DNA of 64,000 nucleotides. Source: Sedimentisphaerales bacterium (GTDB lineage Bacteria > Planctomycetota > Phycisphaerae > Sedimentisphaerales > Anaerohalosphaeraceae). Positions within the stretch are counted from its first letter, which is position 1. Each line of letters starts with the position of its first letter. Where the stretch lies: assembly GCA_016926155.1 (NCBI GenBank), contig JAFGPC010000122.1, positions 27,549-91,548 of the forward strand. The letters run 5' to 3'. The position numbers and the translations under genes are program-made. Shown here in pieces: positions 35,410-45,265 of the stretch. The notes beneath the pieces were generated by a model, which searched no databases, was not told the origin of the DNA, and worked only from the letters and a program-made list of their open reading frames with translations.

Positions 35410-37245
35410 CTAATCACGGTTCAGGTACGTTGTGGCTAGCGGAGCATACTTGCTGTTTGGAAACTGCTCCAATAGTTGAGTGAATTGGCTGCGGATCATT
35501 GAATCCGCCTCAGCTTGTGAAATCACTCCATCTTCTGCGAGCCTCTCGTAACAGTCAGCAATCGCGAAACAGCAATAGTCAGCATGTTCGAATCGAGCAT
35601 TCGCCTGGTAGGCGCTTTTGAACGCTTCTGTCGCCTTACCATACTGCTCCAGAGCACGCAAAGACAACCCCTTTGCGTAAAGGAAGTTGGCTGCAGCGGG
35701 ATTGCCGGCATCCAATAGCGTGAGTGCTTTCTCAATCACCTTGACTGCGTTTTCGTAACTCTCTGTGATGCCAGAATCGTTGCCCGCAAAATAGTACTCT
35801 TCCCCAATCAAAAGGACAGCCTCAGCTACAAAGCGACTATCGCGATACTCGGTCATCAGCGTATCGACATTTGTCTGAGCGACGGCGTCCTGCCCCTTAC
35901 GAACGGCAATTTGGCCAAGGTTCTTGATAGCCCATAGGGCTTCGGTTGTTCCAGGATAGGTGCTTACGATGTCGCCATACATATCCACTGCTTCGTCATA
36001 TGCTTCAGCGTCTTTCCATAAGTTGGCTATTTGTAAGGACGCCTGTCGGAATTTGGAGTGATTGCCAAAAGTGCCTCGCAATTGCGCCCAAACGGTTCTG
36101 GCTGCTTCGAAATCTCGATTCTCAATTCGCAGTGCAATAATATTCTTTTGAGACCACAGAGCATAGTCGCTGTCAGGGTAATGCTCCGCAACATACTTGA
36201 AAATATCCGCCGCCTTGACGGAGAATCCTGCTTTTTGCCACTCATTGCCGGTTTCACAAAGTGCCTGAGCAACATTGGGATGGTTCTTGAATACGGTCTT
36301 TAAAAAAGTCAATGCGGCTTCTCCGGCGTCCACATCCACTTCGCGGGCGTAAATTGTACATAGATTCTTCTGCGACCAGATGGAATGATTGGCCCCAGGA
36401 TAGTTGACGACCGCGTATTCATAAAGCCGGATTGCTCTCGCGGTGTCGCCATTCTTCAGCCATGCATCGCCGACTTGGCAGAGAGCTTTCGATATACTGC
36501 TGTGCTGTTTGAAAGCAGTCTTCAACTTGGCTATCGCCGCATCCCCGGCAGATATATTCTTCTGAGCAGCGTAGATCGTGCATAAGTTCTTCTGCGACCA
36601 GATTGAAAATGCTGCCTTCGGGTAATGCGCGACGACATACTCAAATAAGCCGATTGCTCTGTTTACATCACCGCTTTTAAGCCACGCATCGCCGACATTA
36701 CATATGGCTTGGCTGATATTGGGATTCTCCCCAAACGCGGTGAGAAGATGATCAGTAGCGCTTTGTGCGGATGCAGTGTTACGGATATCCAAGTAGAGTG
36801 TGCACAGGTTCTTCTGGGCCCAGATTGAAAAGGGATTGGCTGTAAATTCATCCGCCGCCCGTTTATAGATGGCTGAGGCTCGGTCTGCTTGACCATTCGC
36901 TTCCCAACTCTTGCCAATCTGGCAAAGTGCCTGAACAAGATTTGGGTCGGTGGCTGACTGCACAATTACATCCGAGGTCAGGGTCTCGGCGGCTTCAAAT
37001 TGCCGGCTAACAATATATGTTTTTGCGAGTGCCAGCCTTGCACGCAGTTTAACGAAAGAACTGGAGTTCTGCAATATTACATCTTGGGCAAGTGCTTTTG
37101 CCTGGGCGTACTCGCCTGCTGAAAGATGTCTGTCAATGGCTGCCTCAAATGCGGCAAGATCACTCTCTGCGCCTAAGACAAGTTCATTCAGTAGGCAGAG
37201 GGCAATCATAGCGCACGCCGCAACGCATAATAGATGAGTTTTCAT
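35410..37245 (-). CDS. Secreted tetratricopeptide repeat protein
   Basis: 611 residues from ATG 37245, preceded by GGAGACG; the frame extends 19 codons further without a ribosome binding site. A signal peptide (LLCVAACAMIALCLLNELVLGA) is followed by about ten 37-residue helical repeats, each with a phrase like ARAIRLYEYAVVNYPGANHS then IWSQKNLCTIYA. The repeats resemble outer-membrane-lipoprotein/YbgF-type TPRs. It is the first gene of the six-gene operon, 44 bp before the RHS gene, and probably a periplasmic scaffold for its assembly or export. Confidence 0.88.
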   Translation of the reverse strand: MKTHLLCVAACAMIALCLLNELVLGAESDLAAFEAAIDRHLSAGEYAQAKALAQDVILQNSSSFVKLRARLALAKTYIVSRQFEAAETLTSDVIVQSATDPNLVQALCQIGKSWEANGQADRASAIYKRAADEFTANPFSIWAQKNLCTLYLDIRNTASAQSATDHLLTAFGENPNISQAICNVGDAWLKSGDVNRAIGLFEYVVAHYPKAAFSIWSQKNLCTIYAAQKNISAGDAAIAKLKTAFKQHSSISKALCQVGDAWLKNGDTARAIRLYEYAVVNYPGANHSIWSQKNLCTIYAREVDVDAGEAALTFLKTVFKNHPNVAQALCETGNEWQKAGFSVKAADIFKYVAEHYPDSDYALWSQKNIIALRIENRDFEAARTVWAQLRGTFGNHSKFRQASLQIANLWKDAEAYDEAVDMYGDIVSTYPGTTEALWAIKNLGQIAVRKGQDAVAQTNVDTLMTEYRDSRFVAEAVLLIGEEYYFAGNDSGITESYENAVKVIEKALTLLDAGNPAAANFLYAKGLSLRALEQYGKATEAFKSAYQANARFEHADYCCFAIADCYERLAEDGVISQAEADSMIRSQFTQLLEQFPNSKYAPLATTYLNRD

Positions 37246-38049
37246 GGCAAACGTCTCCGTATAATCGACCTTAAGCTTTTTCCCGCCAGCGACGTGCCCC
37301 AAGATTGCACAATACCTTAACAGTGGCCCGCAGCCGGACAGAGCCAGTATTTTTTCTCTTTAGCTCCGTTGGTTACTAGAGTCTCTCTACCTTAAAAAAA
37401 CCTGAAACCATAAAAATCCCAAGAAAAATTTAATGGGAGTGCCACCTGTATGACACTCCCAATTCAAATTGGTTATTTTCCCCCAGCTAAATTCAGGATA
37501 TTTGCCGATTCGCTTCAGGCATTTTTCCACACTGATTCCCAGAATCGCATCATCATTAACTATGGATTCACAAGTCAATCGGCACCAGGTGCGGTGATGT
37601 CATACTTAATCGCACGACGGTGATTTGAATCTATGGCCTACTGGTCCCAAACAATTATTCTAATTTTCGTAAGTATTTGACATTAATGGACTTATGACAC
37701 AAGTCTAAATAAGGCCAAGAGTTACAAATCCAGCTAAATCCATCATTTTCCACCCCTGAACAGATTTGAGACCACATTGTTACACGCTGCGCTACATTCG
37801 CCTCTTTTTTGATAAAGCATAGATCATATTGCATAGAAATGCTAAGTAGCTACAATAATAGTCATTAAAATCGCGAATTATTATCCTGGCCCACCCCCCT
37901 ACAGCCACGTTGGATACTATAAGGGGAAGAACAAAAAAGAGTGTCTTACATAAAGTGCAGTATACGGGGAGGATTATGTTGGTTTCCTTTTTCATCGGAT
38001 GGAAGGTGATTGAAGGAAAGCTTAGGCGCTTAGCAAAAGGAGATAGACT
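37246..38049. other. Intergenic region holding repeat B and a hairpin
   Basis: About 800 bp between the RHS operon start and the GH130 gene. It contains a hairpin TGGGAGTG (37434-37441) / CACTCCCA (37454-37461) about 190 bases upstream of the TPR gene, tRNA-like sequence just left of repeat B, and repeat B itself. Two minus-strand frames (37387-37578 and 37792-38055) lack a ribosome binding site or any known motif. Confidence 0.5.
37633..37799 (-). repeat. 167-bp att-like repeat, copy B
   Basis: Same length and orientation as copies A and C; about 87 percent identical to C by manual count (22 differences). The minus-strand coding-like tail (ECSAACNNVV, then NLFRGGK) carries two in-frame stops here, so this copy is not coding. 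Just outside its left end, positions 37606-37632 still resemble the T arm of a tRNA (a perfect TTCAAAT loop on the minus strand), but the stem no longer pairs. Confidence 0.8.
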
Positions 38050-39011
38050 ATGCATCGTCCCATGGATCCGGGTTTGTTTCGTAGGTATGTAAATAATCCC
38101 ATTTTGTCGGTTCGTGAGTGGCCATACAAAGCCAATTCTGTATTTAATGCCGCTGCCGCAGAAGTAAAAAATCAGGTCCTACTGCTGTGCAGGGTTGAGG
38201 ATTTCCGAGGGATTTCCCATTTGACATCTGCACGCAGTAAAGATGGAATCGTGGATTGGGTCATTGATCCCCAACCCACTCTCGCACCCGATCCTGCCAA
38301 CCATCCGGAAGAATACTGGGGAATCGAAGATCCCCGTATTACTTGGATAGGTGAACTGGGACGCTGGGCTGTCGTGTATACGGCATTTTCACGGGGGGGC
38401 CACTTGTGGCCTTGGCGACAACAGAGGATTTCCGAACCTTCAAAAAACTCGGACCGGTCATGCCACCTGATGACAAGGATGCCGCTTTGTTTCCGGTACG
38501 TTTTAATGGCTATTGGGCCATGCTGCACCGGCCAATCACACCTGCCACCACGGAAGCCCATGTATGGATGTCGTTCTCTCCTGATCTGAAACACTGGGGA
38601 CAACACCAGGAAGTATTACAGGCCCGCCGAGGTGCCTGGTGGGATGCCCGTAAGATCGGTCTGTGCACACCGCCGCTGCAAACACCGGAAGGGTGGCTGA
38701 TCCTTTACCATGGTGTAAGACAAACGGCCTCCGGTTCGATCTATCGTCTGGGTCTGGCATTGCTGGATCTCGAAGACCCGACGAAAGTGATCCGACGAAG
38801 CGAAGAGTGGATTTTCGGTCCCAGTGAGACGTATGAACGGGAAGGAGACGTAGACGATGTGGTTTTCCCCTGTGGTTGGATCGTCCGAGATGAGCAAGTG
38901 TATATGTATTACGGAGCGGCGGATTCTGCCCTTTGTTTGGCTACCACTGAACTCAAGACTTTGATTGATTATATTCTACATTGCCCGAATACAGCGTCAG
39001 CAAGTCAATAA
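38050..39011 (+). pseudogene. GH130 beta-mannosyl phosphorylase-like, one-base frameshift
   Basis: The two halves of one GH130 protein (about 320 residues) lie in adjacent frames. The first has MDPGLFRRYVNNPILSVREW, CRVEDFRGISHLTSARS, and EEYWGIEDPRITWI, which holds the catalytic Asp region. It leaves frame at a run of seven G at 38393-38399; with eight G the text continues SRGGPLVALATTEDFRTF into the second half, which has HRPITPATTEAHVWMSFSPD, HGVRQTASGSIYRLGLALLD and VVFPCGWI. The ATG at 38050 has AAAGGAG. GH130 enzymes phosphorolyse beta-linked mannosides. The break may be a mutation, phase variation or a sequencing error. Confidence 0.85.
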
Positions 39012-39117
39012 GGAATTGCTTTGACTCAGAAGGTAAATGCTAGTGAAGTGTTTGTCAGAAATAATATTGAATTAAGCCCAGCCAGTAGTGGATGTGTGAG
39101 GGGGGAGATAGGAACAA

Positions 39118-40401
39118 TTGACGAGAATGCAAGGGATGGTTTTATGTTTACTGTTGACCGGCATAGTCGGAGCGGAATCTTTGCCGGACCTGCCAAGACG
39201 AACCGGGATGGTACGTGTTATGGATCATTCTCTGGTGGATGACTCCGGACCGTTCCTCGGACTGGGAGTATCCTATTTTACAGCCTTATGGAGATACCAC
39301 AATGACCGACCGCGGCTGGAAAGCGATCTGGCGTTTCTATCCAAACAAGGATTCCATTATACACGCATCCTGTCCATGGTGGGATGGTACAGCGCATGGG
39401 ATGGGCTTGAAATAGCTCCGATTGCCTTCACCAGCCGCGAAGGAAAACATGTGGATGTATGGCCGGATTACTGGCAAGCATTCGCCGGCCTTGTCGACCT
39501 GACCTATGACCGTTTCGGCATGCGCACGCAAATCACAATTTTTGCCGATGCACAGCTTATGCCAAGTAAATCCGACCGGATTGAGCATATGCGAAAGATG
39601 CTTTCCGATATCGTAAAGGGAAGAGAGCATAAAATCATTCTGATCGAGATCGCTAACGAGGCGTGGCAAAACGGTTTTCCAGGTGATGAGGGCACAGCCG
39701 ATTTGCGGCAGTTCACACGATACCTTGCGGAACGAACGGATGTTCCCATAGCAACGACCTCCAATCATGGAGGATCTTTTGAGACGCTTTATCGCGATAG
39801 CGCTGCCGATATCGCGACATGGCATTTCAGTCGTGACCGTTCCCAGGATAACGGCTGGCATCCGGTTATCGACTGCCGCCGCCTAGCGGAGGTTCCGGGC
39901 TGTCCGCCGGTCAGCAGTAATGAACCAATTGGTCCGGGTGCTTCGGTGGCTTCCGAATCCGATCCGGTACGCCTGGTCCTGGCGGCGGCTTACGCCTATG
40001 CATCACGGCTTCCCATGTATGTCTTTCACAGTCAGGCCGGCGTTTTTGGGATAACCCGCTTCGAAAATACACCGGCGATCAGGAGTTTTCGTCCTATGAT
40101 GTATCTCCTGCCCGATGACTTGGCAAACTGGCATACGTTTAACGAAGATGATCCGGCTTCCCCCGTTGTCGCCGAAGGTTGTCTCAGTATGGCATGCAGC
40201 CGTAAAGAGAAACGGATTATAGGTGTGCCTGTCGGTATCCGGCAGGAAGGGATGACACTTACGGCACGAATCCCAATGCAGGTACATGTGGTTGATTTGA
40301 TGACAGGCAAGGAACGTCAGAACATTCGCCTAAACGCAGGGGAACGGAAAACAATCTCCGGCAAGCCGGGGGCGTTCATTCTGGATTGTACTTCGGATTG
40401 A
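39118..40401 (+). CDS. Secreted GH5-like glycoside hydrolase
   Basis: A 427-residue (beta/alpha)8-type protein with a short signal peptide (MVLCLLLTGIVGAES). IEIANEAW near residue 180 carries the Asn-Glu of clan GH-A acid/base catalysts, and VSSNEPIGPG near residue 265 offers a nucleophile Glu. The C-terminal 90 residues form a small beta domain (HVVDLMTGKERQNIRL). Possible starts are TTG 39118, ATG 39127 and ATG 39136; the signal peptide fits any of them. It lies 106 bp after the GH130 gene, and the two probably act together on mannosides or a related beta-glycan. Confidence 0.7.
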   Translation: MTRMQGMVLCLLLTGIVGAESLPDLPRRTGMVRVMDHSLVDDSGPFLGLGVSYFTALWRYHNDRPRLESDLAFLSKQGFHYTRILSMVGWYSAWDGLEIAPIAFTSREGKHVDVWPDYWQAFAGLVDLTYDRFGMRTQITIFADAQLMPSKSDRIEHMRKMLSDIVKGREHKIILIEIANEAWQNGFPGDEGTADLRQFTRYLAERTDVPIATTSNHGGSFETLYRDSAADIATWHFSRDRSQDNGWHPVIDCRRLAEVPGCPPVSSNEPIGPGASVASESDPVRLVLAAAYAYASRLPMYVFHSQAGVFGITRFENTPAIRSFRPMMYLLPDDLANWHTFNEDDPASPVVAEGCLSMACSRKEKRIIGVPVGIRQEGMTLTARIPMQVHVVDLMTGKERQNIRLNAGERKTISGKPGAFILDCTSD

Positions 40402-40777
40402 ATCGGTTAAACACTCCGATCGTCGCACTGACGTCAGACGCTACTGTAACCCAAAAAATCTTTGTCTGGAAACAGAATATTCTGAATTTATCACTAAACC
40501 TATCGGGGTGAATCAACTAATTTCAATAACCCGACAGTATATTGCGCTTGACGAAAGCGCCACAACTACAGTGAGTTGATCCTACTCTGACACTTTAGAA
40601 TAAGCAGGGGAAAATCTAGTGGCCATCCGCCTTCATATTTCCCCGGTATAGAAAGTAGGTCAACATAGGGAGGATGTGTGACCTTACATGGACGGTCAGA
40701 TCGACATTGCATCGGGAGGATCAAATACGTTTTTATTCGCCTGAAAATCCAAAGAGAATTGTAGGGCCTGTTTTTCG
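40402..40777. other. Intergenic region, convergent genes
   Basis: About 375 bp. A small hairpin GCGCTT (40544-40549) / AAGCGC (40555-40560) is present without a T-run. There is no coding signal. Confidence 0.45.
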
Positions 40778-41218
40778 TTACATAGGTGTTATTGGATAAA
40801 TTGCCTTGATGAAAAAAGTCAGTACCCAAAAGATTAATACGAAAAGAGGCGCCAATCTAAGTAGGAGCAGTTGATAAGGGATGGAAATTTCCCGGCCTAC
40901 CAACCATATGATTCCAGAAATGGGCATTGATAAAGCAAACAGAAGGCCGATCATGCCCAAGGCACCGCCTGTAACCGAACGGAATTTGGCTATATTCGGG
41001 GAAATGGATTTGTCCAGGATCTCTTTGGGTGGATATTTCGAGCAATACAATTGACCATCGGGGCTTGTCAAATATCCGTGTGCACATTCAAGACTCTGAC
41101 AGGCATGGGGTGGATGATACTCTTGGGCAGAATAACCGACAACCCCCGGAACTAGAATGAAAAAGGCCGTGAATCCCAATCCCATAACCAGGTAAGCAAA
41201 ACCCATGAGACGTTTCAT
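40778..41218 (-). CDS. Hypothetical membrane protein
   Basis: 146 residues from ATG 41218, which has GAGG upstream; the frame extends ten codons further. It has three or four predicted membrane segments (about residues 5-28, 81-105 and 112-135). A Cys-containing loop (HPPHACQSLECAHGY, then LYCSKYPP) between the first two helices probably lies in the periplasm. No family is recognised. It lies 170 bp downstream of lpxD on the same strand. Confidence 0.6.
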   Translation of the reverse strand: MKRLMGFAYLVMGLGFTAFFILVPGVVGYSAQEYHPPHACQSLECAHGYLTSPDGQLYCSKYPPKEILDKSISPNIAKFRSVTGGALGMIGLLFALSMPISGIIWLVGREISIPYQLLLLRLAPLFVLIFWVLTFFIKAIYPITPM

Positions 41219-41386
41219 AGAACCTCGCATTCCTATCATTATTAGCACAAAGATATCTCTTCTATCTTCCCTTCGTTCCCTTTATATAGTCACTATGCTT
41301 TCACAATAATTTCATTTTTTTACAAAATGGATAGATACGATCCTTGCTGTTTATGCGGCATTTCAAGTGGTATTTTTTATGTTGCA

Positions 41387-42856
41387 TTATAATTTCATAA
41401 AGGAACGATCCGGTTCTGTGGTGATTAAGGCATATTCCTGCCCTCTAAGAAGGACCTCTGTAACCAGGAACAACCTCTCGTGTCCCTGTTTTGACTTGAT
41501 CTTTACAATTTCGTTGTCGGATACGAGAAAGAAGTAATCCTTGTTAGACGCAGGCTGGGTAAGCAATTGTTCAATAATTTGGTCTACGTTTTCCACGATA
41601 AACAGTTGCTCATTCGTCCGTAGGTCCTCAAGAAGAGGATTTTGTGTTATAAAGAAACTGTCATTCCCATCCTGAAAACTATGCACCATTTCCTCCACCC
41701 GTACCTCATCCGGATCGAACAGTCTTCGGCTTTGAAGAAGAAATACAAATGCCACCATTAAAATCACCGCCAAGCCACAGGTGATCATTGCCGGCATATT
41801 GAATCGGAAGCGGTCTTTCTTTGAAGAGGTCCGTACCGTCTTGTACTCTTCGAAAGATTTTTCCAATTTCCGTATACCCGAATACAACTCGGGCAATCGT
41901 CTGCTCAAGCTGGCTACCCGAAGGGAATGATTTTTTTCATAGGCAGGTATTCCAAAGACTTGTGCCCTACTTGCGAGATCTCCGGTTACCAATGACTTGG
42001 CTCCAATCATGGTTCCTTTGCCGACAGTAACATGTTCGCGGATACCAACCTGTCCTGCTACGATTACGCCATCCCCGATTTGACAGCTTCCCCCGATTCC
42101 GGTCAATCCCGCAATCAAACAACATTTACCTATCGTGACATTGTGTGCAATCTGAACTAGGTTATCAATCTTCGTGCCCGCTCCGATACGGGTAACATCA
42201 AACTTGGCACGGTCAACACAGCTATTAGCTCCGATTTCCACAAAATCTTCGATACAAACTGTACCGATATGCGGGATCAGTTGATGGTGTCCATCGATAG
42301 GTATATACCCGAAGCCGACAGAACCGATCACTGTGTTTGACTGGAGGATAACATGATTTCCGATAAAGCAATCAGAGTATAAAATCACATGACTATCAAG
42401 TCGGCTGTTTTTCCCGATTTTGCAGTTGCGCCCAATCTTACACCCTTCTCCTATGACAGTGTGATCGTCAATGATGACACCCTCTTTTATAACGGTGAAA
42501 GCGCCGATACTAACATCTTCACCTACTTTTACTGCAGGATGTATTTGGGCACTTGGATCGATCCCGGCCTTCTGAGGCGACGGTTGGGGGGCAAAGTATT
42601 GCAGGATACGTAAAAGTGATTTATTTACATTAGTTACGACAAGTTGAGGAATCTTGATATCGTCGATAGGATGAGGGACAATCGCTGCTCCCGCCCGGGA
42701 ATCTTTAAGTTTATCGCGGTATTTGTTCTCGGCTAGAAAAGTAATCTTGTTCGAAGTGGCAAATTCAATACCGGCCACTCCGTTGACTGATATTGTTCCC
42801 GAACCAATCAGAGTGGCTCCTAAATACTCAGCTAATTGTTTCGTGTTAGTCTGCAT
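41387..42856 (-). CDS. lpxD: UDP-3-O-acylglucosamine N-acyltransferase with extra C-terminal membrane domain
   Basis: 489 residues from ATG 42856 (GAGGACATATACA precedes it). The first 345 residues are a normal LpxD, which adds the second acyl chain in lipid A synthesis. They comprise the uridine-binding domain (ITFLAENKYRDKL, VVTNVNKSLLRIL), left-handed beta-helix hexapeptide repeats, and the catalytic-His segment DNLVQIAHNVTIGKCCLIAG. Unusually, this is followed by a short coiled coil, a membrane helix (MITCGLAVILMVAFVFLLQ) and about 100 further residues. No other lpx gene is nearby. The core assignment is firm; the role of the added domain is unknown. Confidence 0.88.
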   Translation of the reverse strand: MQTNTKQLAEYLGATLIGSGTISVNGVAGIEFATSNKITFLAENKYRDKLKDSRAGAAIVPHPIDDIKIPQLVVTNVNKSLLRILQYFAPQPSPQKAGIDPSAQIHPAVKVGEDVSIGAFTVIKEGVIIDDHTVIGEGCKIGRNCKIGKNSRLDSHVILYSDCFIGNHVILQSNTVIGSVGFGYIPIDGHHQLIPHIGTVCIEDFVEIGANSCVDRAKFDVTRIGAGTKIDNLVQIAHNVTIGKCCLIAGLTGIGGSCQIGDGVIVAGQVGIREHVTVGKGTMIGAKSLVTGDLASRAQVFGIPAYEKNHSLRVASLSRRLPELYSGIRKLEKSFEEYKTVRTSSKKDRFRFNMPAMITCGLAVILMVAFVFLLQSRRLFDPDEVRVEEMVHSFQDGNDSFFITQNPLLEDLRTNEQLFIVENVDQIIEQLLTQPASNKDYFFLVSDNEIVKIKSKQGHERLFLVTEVLLRGQEYALITTEPDRSFMKL

Positions 42857-43371
42857 TGTATATGTCCTCGACTTCAATATAGATATCCCATAACAGTTTT
42901 GTGATAGTATATCTGACTTGGGGGGATCCTACCAGCCTATATTCTTTGTTCCACACCGAAGGAAACATACTCATCCAATCATTTACCCGTTAACATTGCC
43001 ACTTTTGGATAATTCGAAAAGTACTCAATAAACAACGCCAGTTAAAACAAATGACATTACCGGGTTCAGGCTTCACCTGTCTGACTTCGTAGGATATTTT
43101 CATCCATCAGTCTTACTGGTGGCATTCAAATCGGAAGAATATAAGTTTTTGCTTCAGTAGAAACCGAGAAATGAATCTGCTGAATCGAAGTTTACTGTGA
43201 AGTCATTGTTATAAGCCCTATCAGAGATGAATATTGACAGGAAACCAGTAACGACATAGAGTCATAAACCGAAATGTGAATTTATGCATTTATCTGAGAG
43301 AATTTCGCCATTACGTAATTAGACGTAATAAAAATGGCATTGAAAATCAGCAAATAGCCAAGGAGATTGCC
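42857..43371. other. Divergent intergenic region
   Basis: About 515 bp between lpxD (minus) and the DUF502 gene (plus). I see no repeat, RNA gene or strong promoter pair. The frame extending the DUF502 gene upstream to 43276 lacks coding character. Confidence 0.45.
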
Positions 43372-44067
43372 ATGAACGATAACGCATGTCAGGAAAAGAG
43401 AACCCCTTTTTTTTGTAAGATACGCAATCGTCTCATTTCAGGTATCTTGCTCTTAATACCTTTTGCTATCACTCTTGTGATCTTGCGATGGCTTTTCGGA
43501 TCGTTGCGCAATCTTTTGCGACCAATAGTTGAATTCGTCTTACGATATCTGGAAAGGGTATCGTTTATTGATGTTGTACCTGATGGTGTTGTTCAAATAT
43601 CAATATATATGATTTCAGGAATCATATTATTCCTATTCCTTTATATTGTTGGATCCATAGGACAGGTGGTATTGGGTAAGAAGATGATTAACACCCTCGA
43701 ACATGCTTTTCTTCAGGTACCCCTGGTCCGAAATATCTATTCCGCCTCCAAGCAGGTCGTTGATGCCATTTCTTTACAGAGAAAGGCAGTGTTCCAATCT
43801 GTCGTCCTTATCGAATTCCCTCGGCCCGGATTCAAGGCCATCGGTTTTCTGACTGGGCATTTGGATGACACCCAAGGCAAGAAATATTGTAGAGTCTTCA
43901 TCCCCACGACACCCAATCCCACAACGGGTTTTTTGGAAATCATCCCCAGTGAAGAGGTAGTAACAACCAAACTCACAGTGGAGGAAGCTTTCAAGATGAT
44001 CATCTCAGGGGGATTGGTTGCTCCAAACCTGTTCTTCACTGTGGATGAACAGGGAAGTAAAAGATGA
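43372..44067 (+). CDS. DUF502 family membrane protein
   Basis: 231 residues from ATG 43372, preceded by AAGGAGATTGCC, which decides against the longer frame from 43276. Two membrane segments (about residues 20-40 and 74-98) are followed by a soluble domain with the DUF502 signatures VPLVRNIYSASKQVVDAI, VVLIEFPRPGFKAIGFLTG, and VFIPTTPNPTTGFLEIIP. The family is widespread in bacteria, and in plants (COV/LCV proteins) it affects membrane traffic; the bacterial role is not established. Confidence 0.9.
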   Translation: MNDNACQEKRTPFFCKIRNRLISGILLLIPFAITLVILRWLFGSLRNLLRPIVEFVLRYLERVSFIDVVPDGVVQISIYMISGIILFLFLYIVGSIGQVVLGKKMINTLEHAFLQVPLVRNIYSASKQVVDAISLQRKAVFQSVVLIEFPRPGFKAIGFLTGHLDDTQGKKYCRVFIPTTPNPTTGFLEIIPSEEVVTTKLTVEEAFKMIISGGLVAPNLFFTVDEQGSKR

Positions 44068-44295
44068 CAATCAGAGTCAGTACCACACCCTCATCGGAGG
44101 TAATACATCCGAATATGGACCCCCTCTTTTTTAGAAGTGTTAAATATTCACAGTAATTCCTTTAGTCACAACAAATTATATCCTCGGCTTCTTAACTGGA
44201 GTCGATGGCATGTTGTTTGCTCAAATAAAAATATACGATCTTAATCAACTTCACAGCTTTGGGTGCGTTTTCAACACAATAGAAAGGTTATTAAG

Positions 44296-44436
44296 ATGAA
44301 AAATAAGAAAAGAAATCAGGAAAAAGAAATAAAGACGACGGAACAGATCAAGGCACAAATAGCAGAGGAACTCAAAGATACTCAACCTCCGAAACCAAAG
44401 CCGAGCGATTCACCCTGTGATCGGCCCTGTTATTAG
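44296..44436 (+). CDS. Small highly charged protein, 46 residues
   Basis: ATG 44296 has AAAGG at good spacing. The product is almost all Lys, Glu, Gln and Thr, then a Pro/Lys run, ending CDRPCY. No family is recognised. It is supported by its ribosome binding site and by being the first of three similar tiny genes in a row on the same strand. Confidence 0.45.
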   Translation: MKNKKRNQEKEIKTTEQIKAQIAEELKDTQPPKPKPSDSPCDRPCY

Positions 44437-44546
44437 AAGATATTGGCGTAGGGTAGAGATGTTCGAAGAATGAATCCGAGCTACAGACATAACGGATGAT
44501 TATGTAGTGGGAGGATGGGTGTATCGATAAGGGAGGTTAAAGTTAT

Positions 44547-45107
44547 ATGAGTGTGGTGCAACCAAAAAGTATCAGACAAAAAACGACCTCGGATAGGTTC
44601 CATCGCCGATGGAAGAGCCAACCGAGTAGGAATGAACAGTTGGTTCCAGGTGCCGCCAAAGGGCATTTTACACTCAATCATATTCGTGATCTTCTGAAGG
44701 AAGGTCGGGTGAAGGATGCACTGGACCTGATCAACCGACATCAAGAATCTTCGGATGATTGGCAAAATGCCAGAGGTGTCTGTCTTTTGCGGCTAGGACT
44801 GTATAAAGAGGCTCTTGAAGTTCTTAGGCCCATTGTTTTTCCCGATAATAGCATTTGTATGCCGGAAGGAGTGCCTGCTCTTTATCGGGTGAATTTCGCG
44901 ACGGCTATGTTGTTAATGCATTATATGGATGGTGCGATGCTTATTATAAAGCATTTCGATCAAAATGGTCATCCCTATGTTAAGCAACTGCATGAAGCTG
45001 TGACGAAATGGAGGCAAAGTTTAACCTCTCTGCAAAAAATGGGCCTTATACTTGGATTTTGGCCCAAAAAAGCCATACAGATGGACTTTCCTCTGGGCGA
45101 CATCTGA
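44547..45107 (+). CDS. Hypothetical TPR-like protein
   Basis: A 186-residue soluble protein. The first 40 residues are basic. Residues 45-110 form two TPR-like helix pairs (IRDLLKEGRVKDALDLINRH, GVCLLRLGLYKEALEVLRPI). A conserved-looking helical end follows. No signal peptide is seen and no specific family is recognised. It might be a DnaJ-less chaperone or secretion helper, but nothing in the sequence decides this. Confidence 0.55.
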   Translation: MSVVQPKSIRQKTTSDRFHRRWKSQPSRNEQLVPGAAKGHFTLNHIRDLLKEGRVKDALDLINRHQESSDDWQNARGVCLLRLGLYKEALEVLRPIVFPDNSICMPEGVPALYRVNFATAMLLMHYMDGAMLIIKHFDQNGHPYVKQLHEAVTKWRQSLTSLQKMGLILGFWPKKAIQMDFPLGDI

Positions 45108-45265
45108 CAGACGAAATGAGGGCGTAATGTAACTCATGAACTCATTTTCCCTTTAATAAGAAAAGAGAAAGATTAATCCTGCGATAAAATATTGGATTTA
45201 GATTAAATGTTTTTTCAAAATGATCATAAGTAAGAAAAAAATGTTCGAAAGGAGGAAGAATTACC

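Noticed and set aside
37434..37461. Hairpin upstream of the TPR gene as a transcription terminator
   Set aside because: The stem is only 8 bp with a 12-base loop and no clean T-run; it lies in front of an operon, not behind a gene.
37600..37651. A tRNA gene at the left end of repeat B (and likewise at repeat C)
   Set aside because: Only a T-loop-like and anticodon-like text remains; stems do not pair and there is no 5' half, so no functional tRNA is called.
37792..38055. An 87-codon minus-strand frame with hydrophobic stretches overlapping the GH130 start
   Set aside because: It overlaps repeat B and the GH130 ribosome binding site, and has no ribosome binding site of its own.
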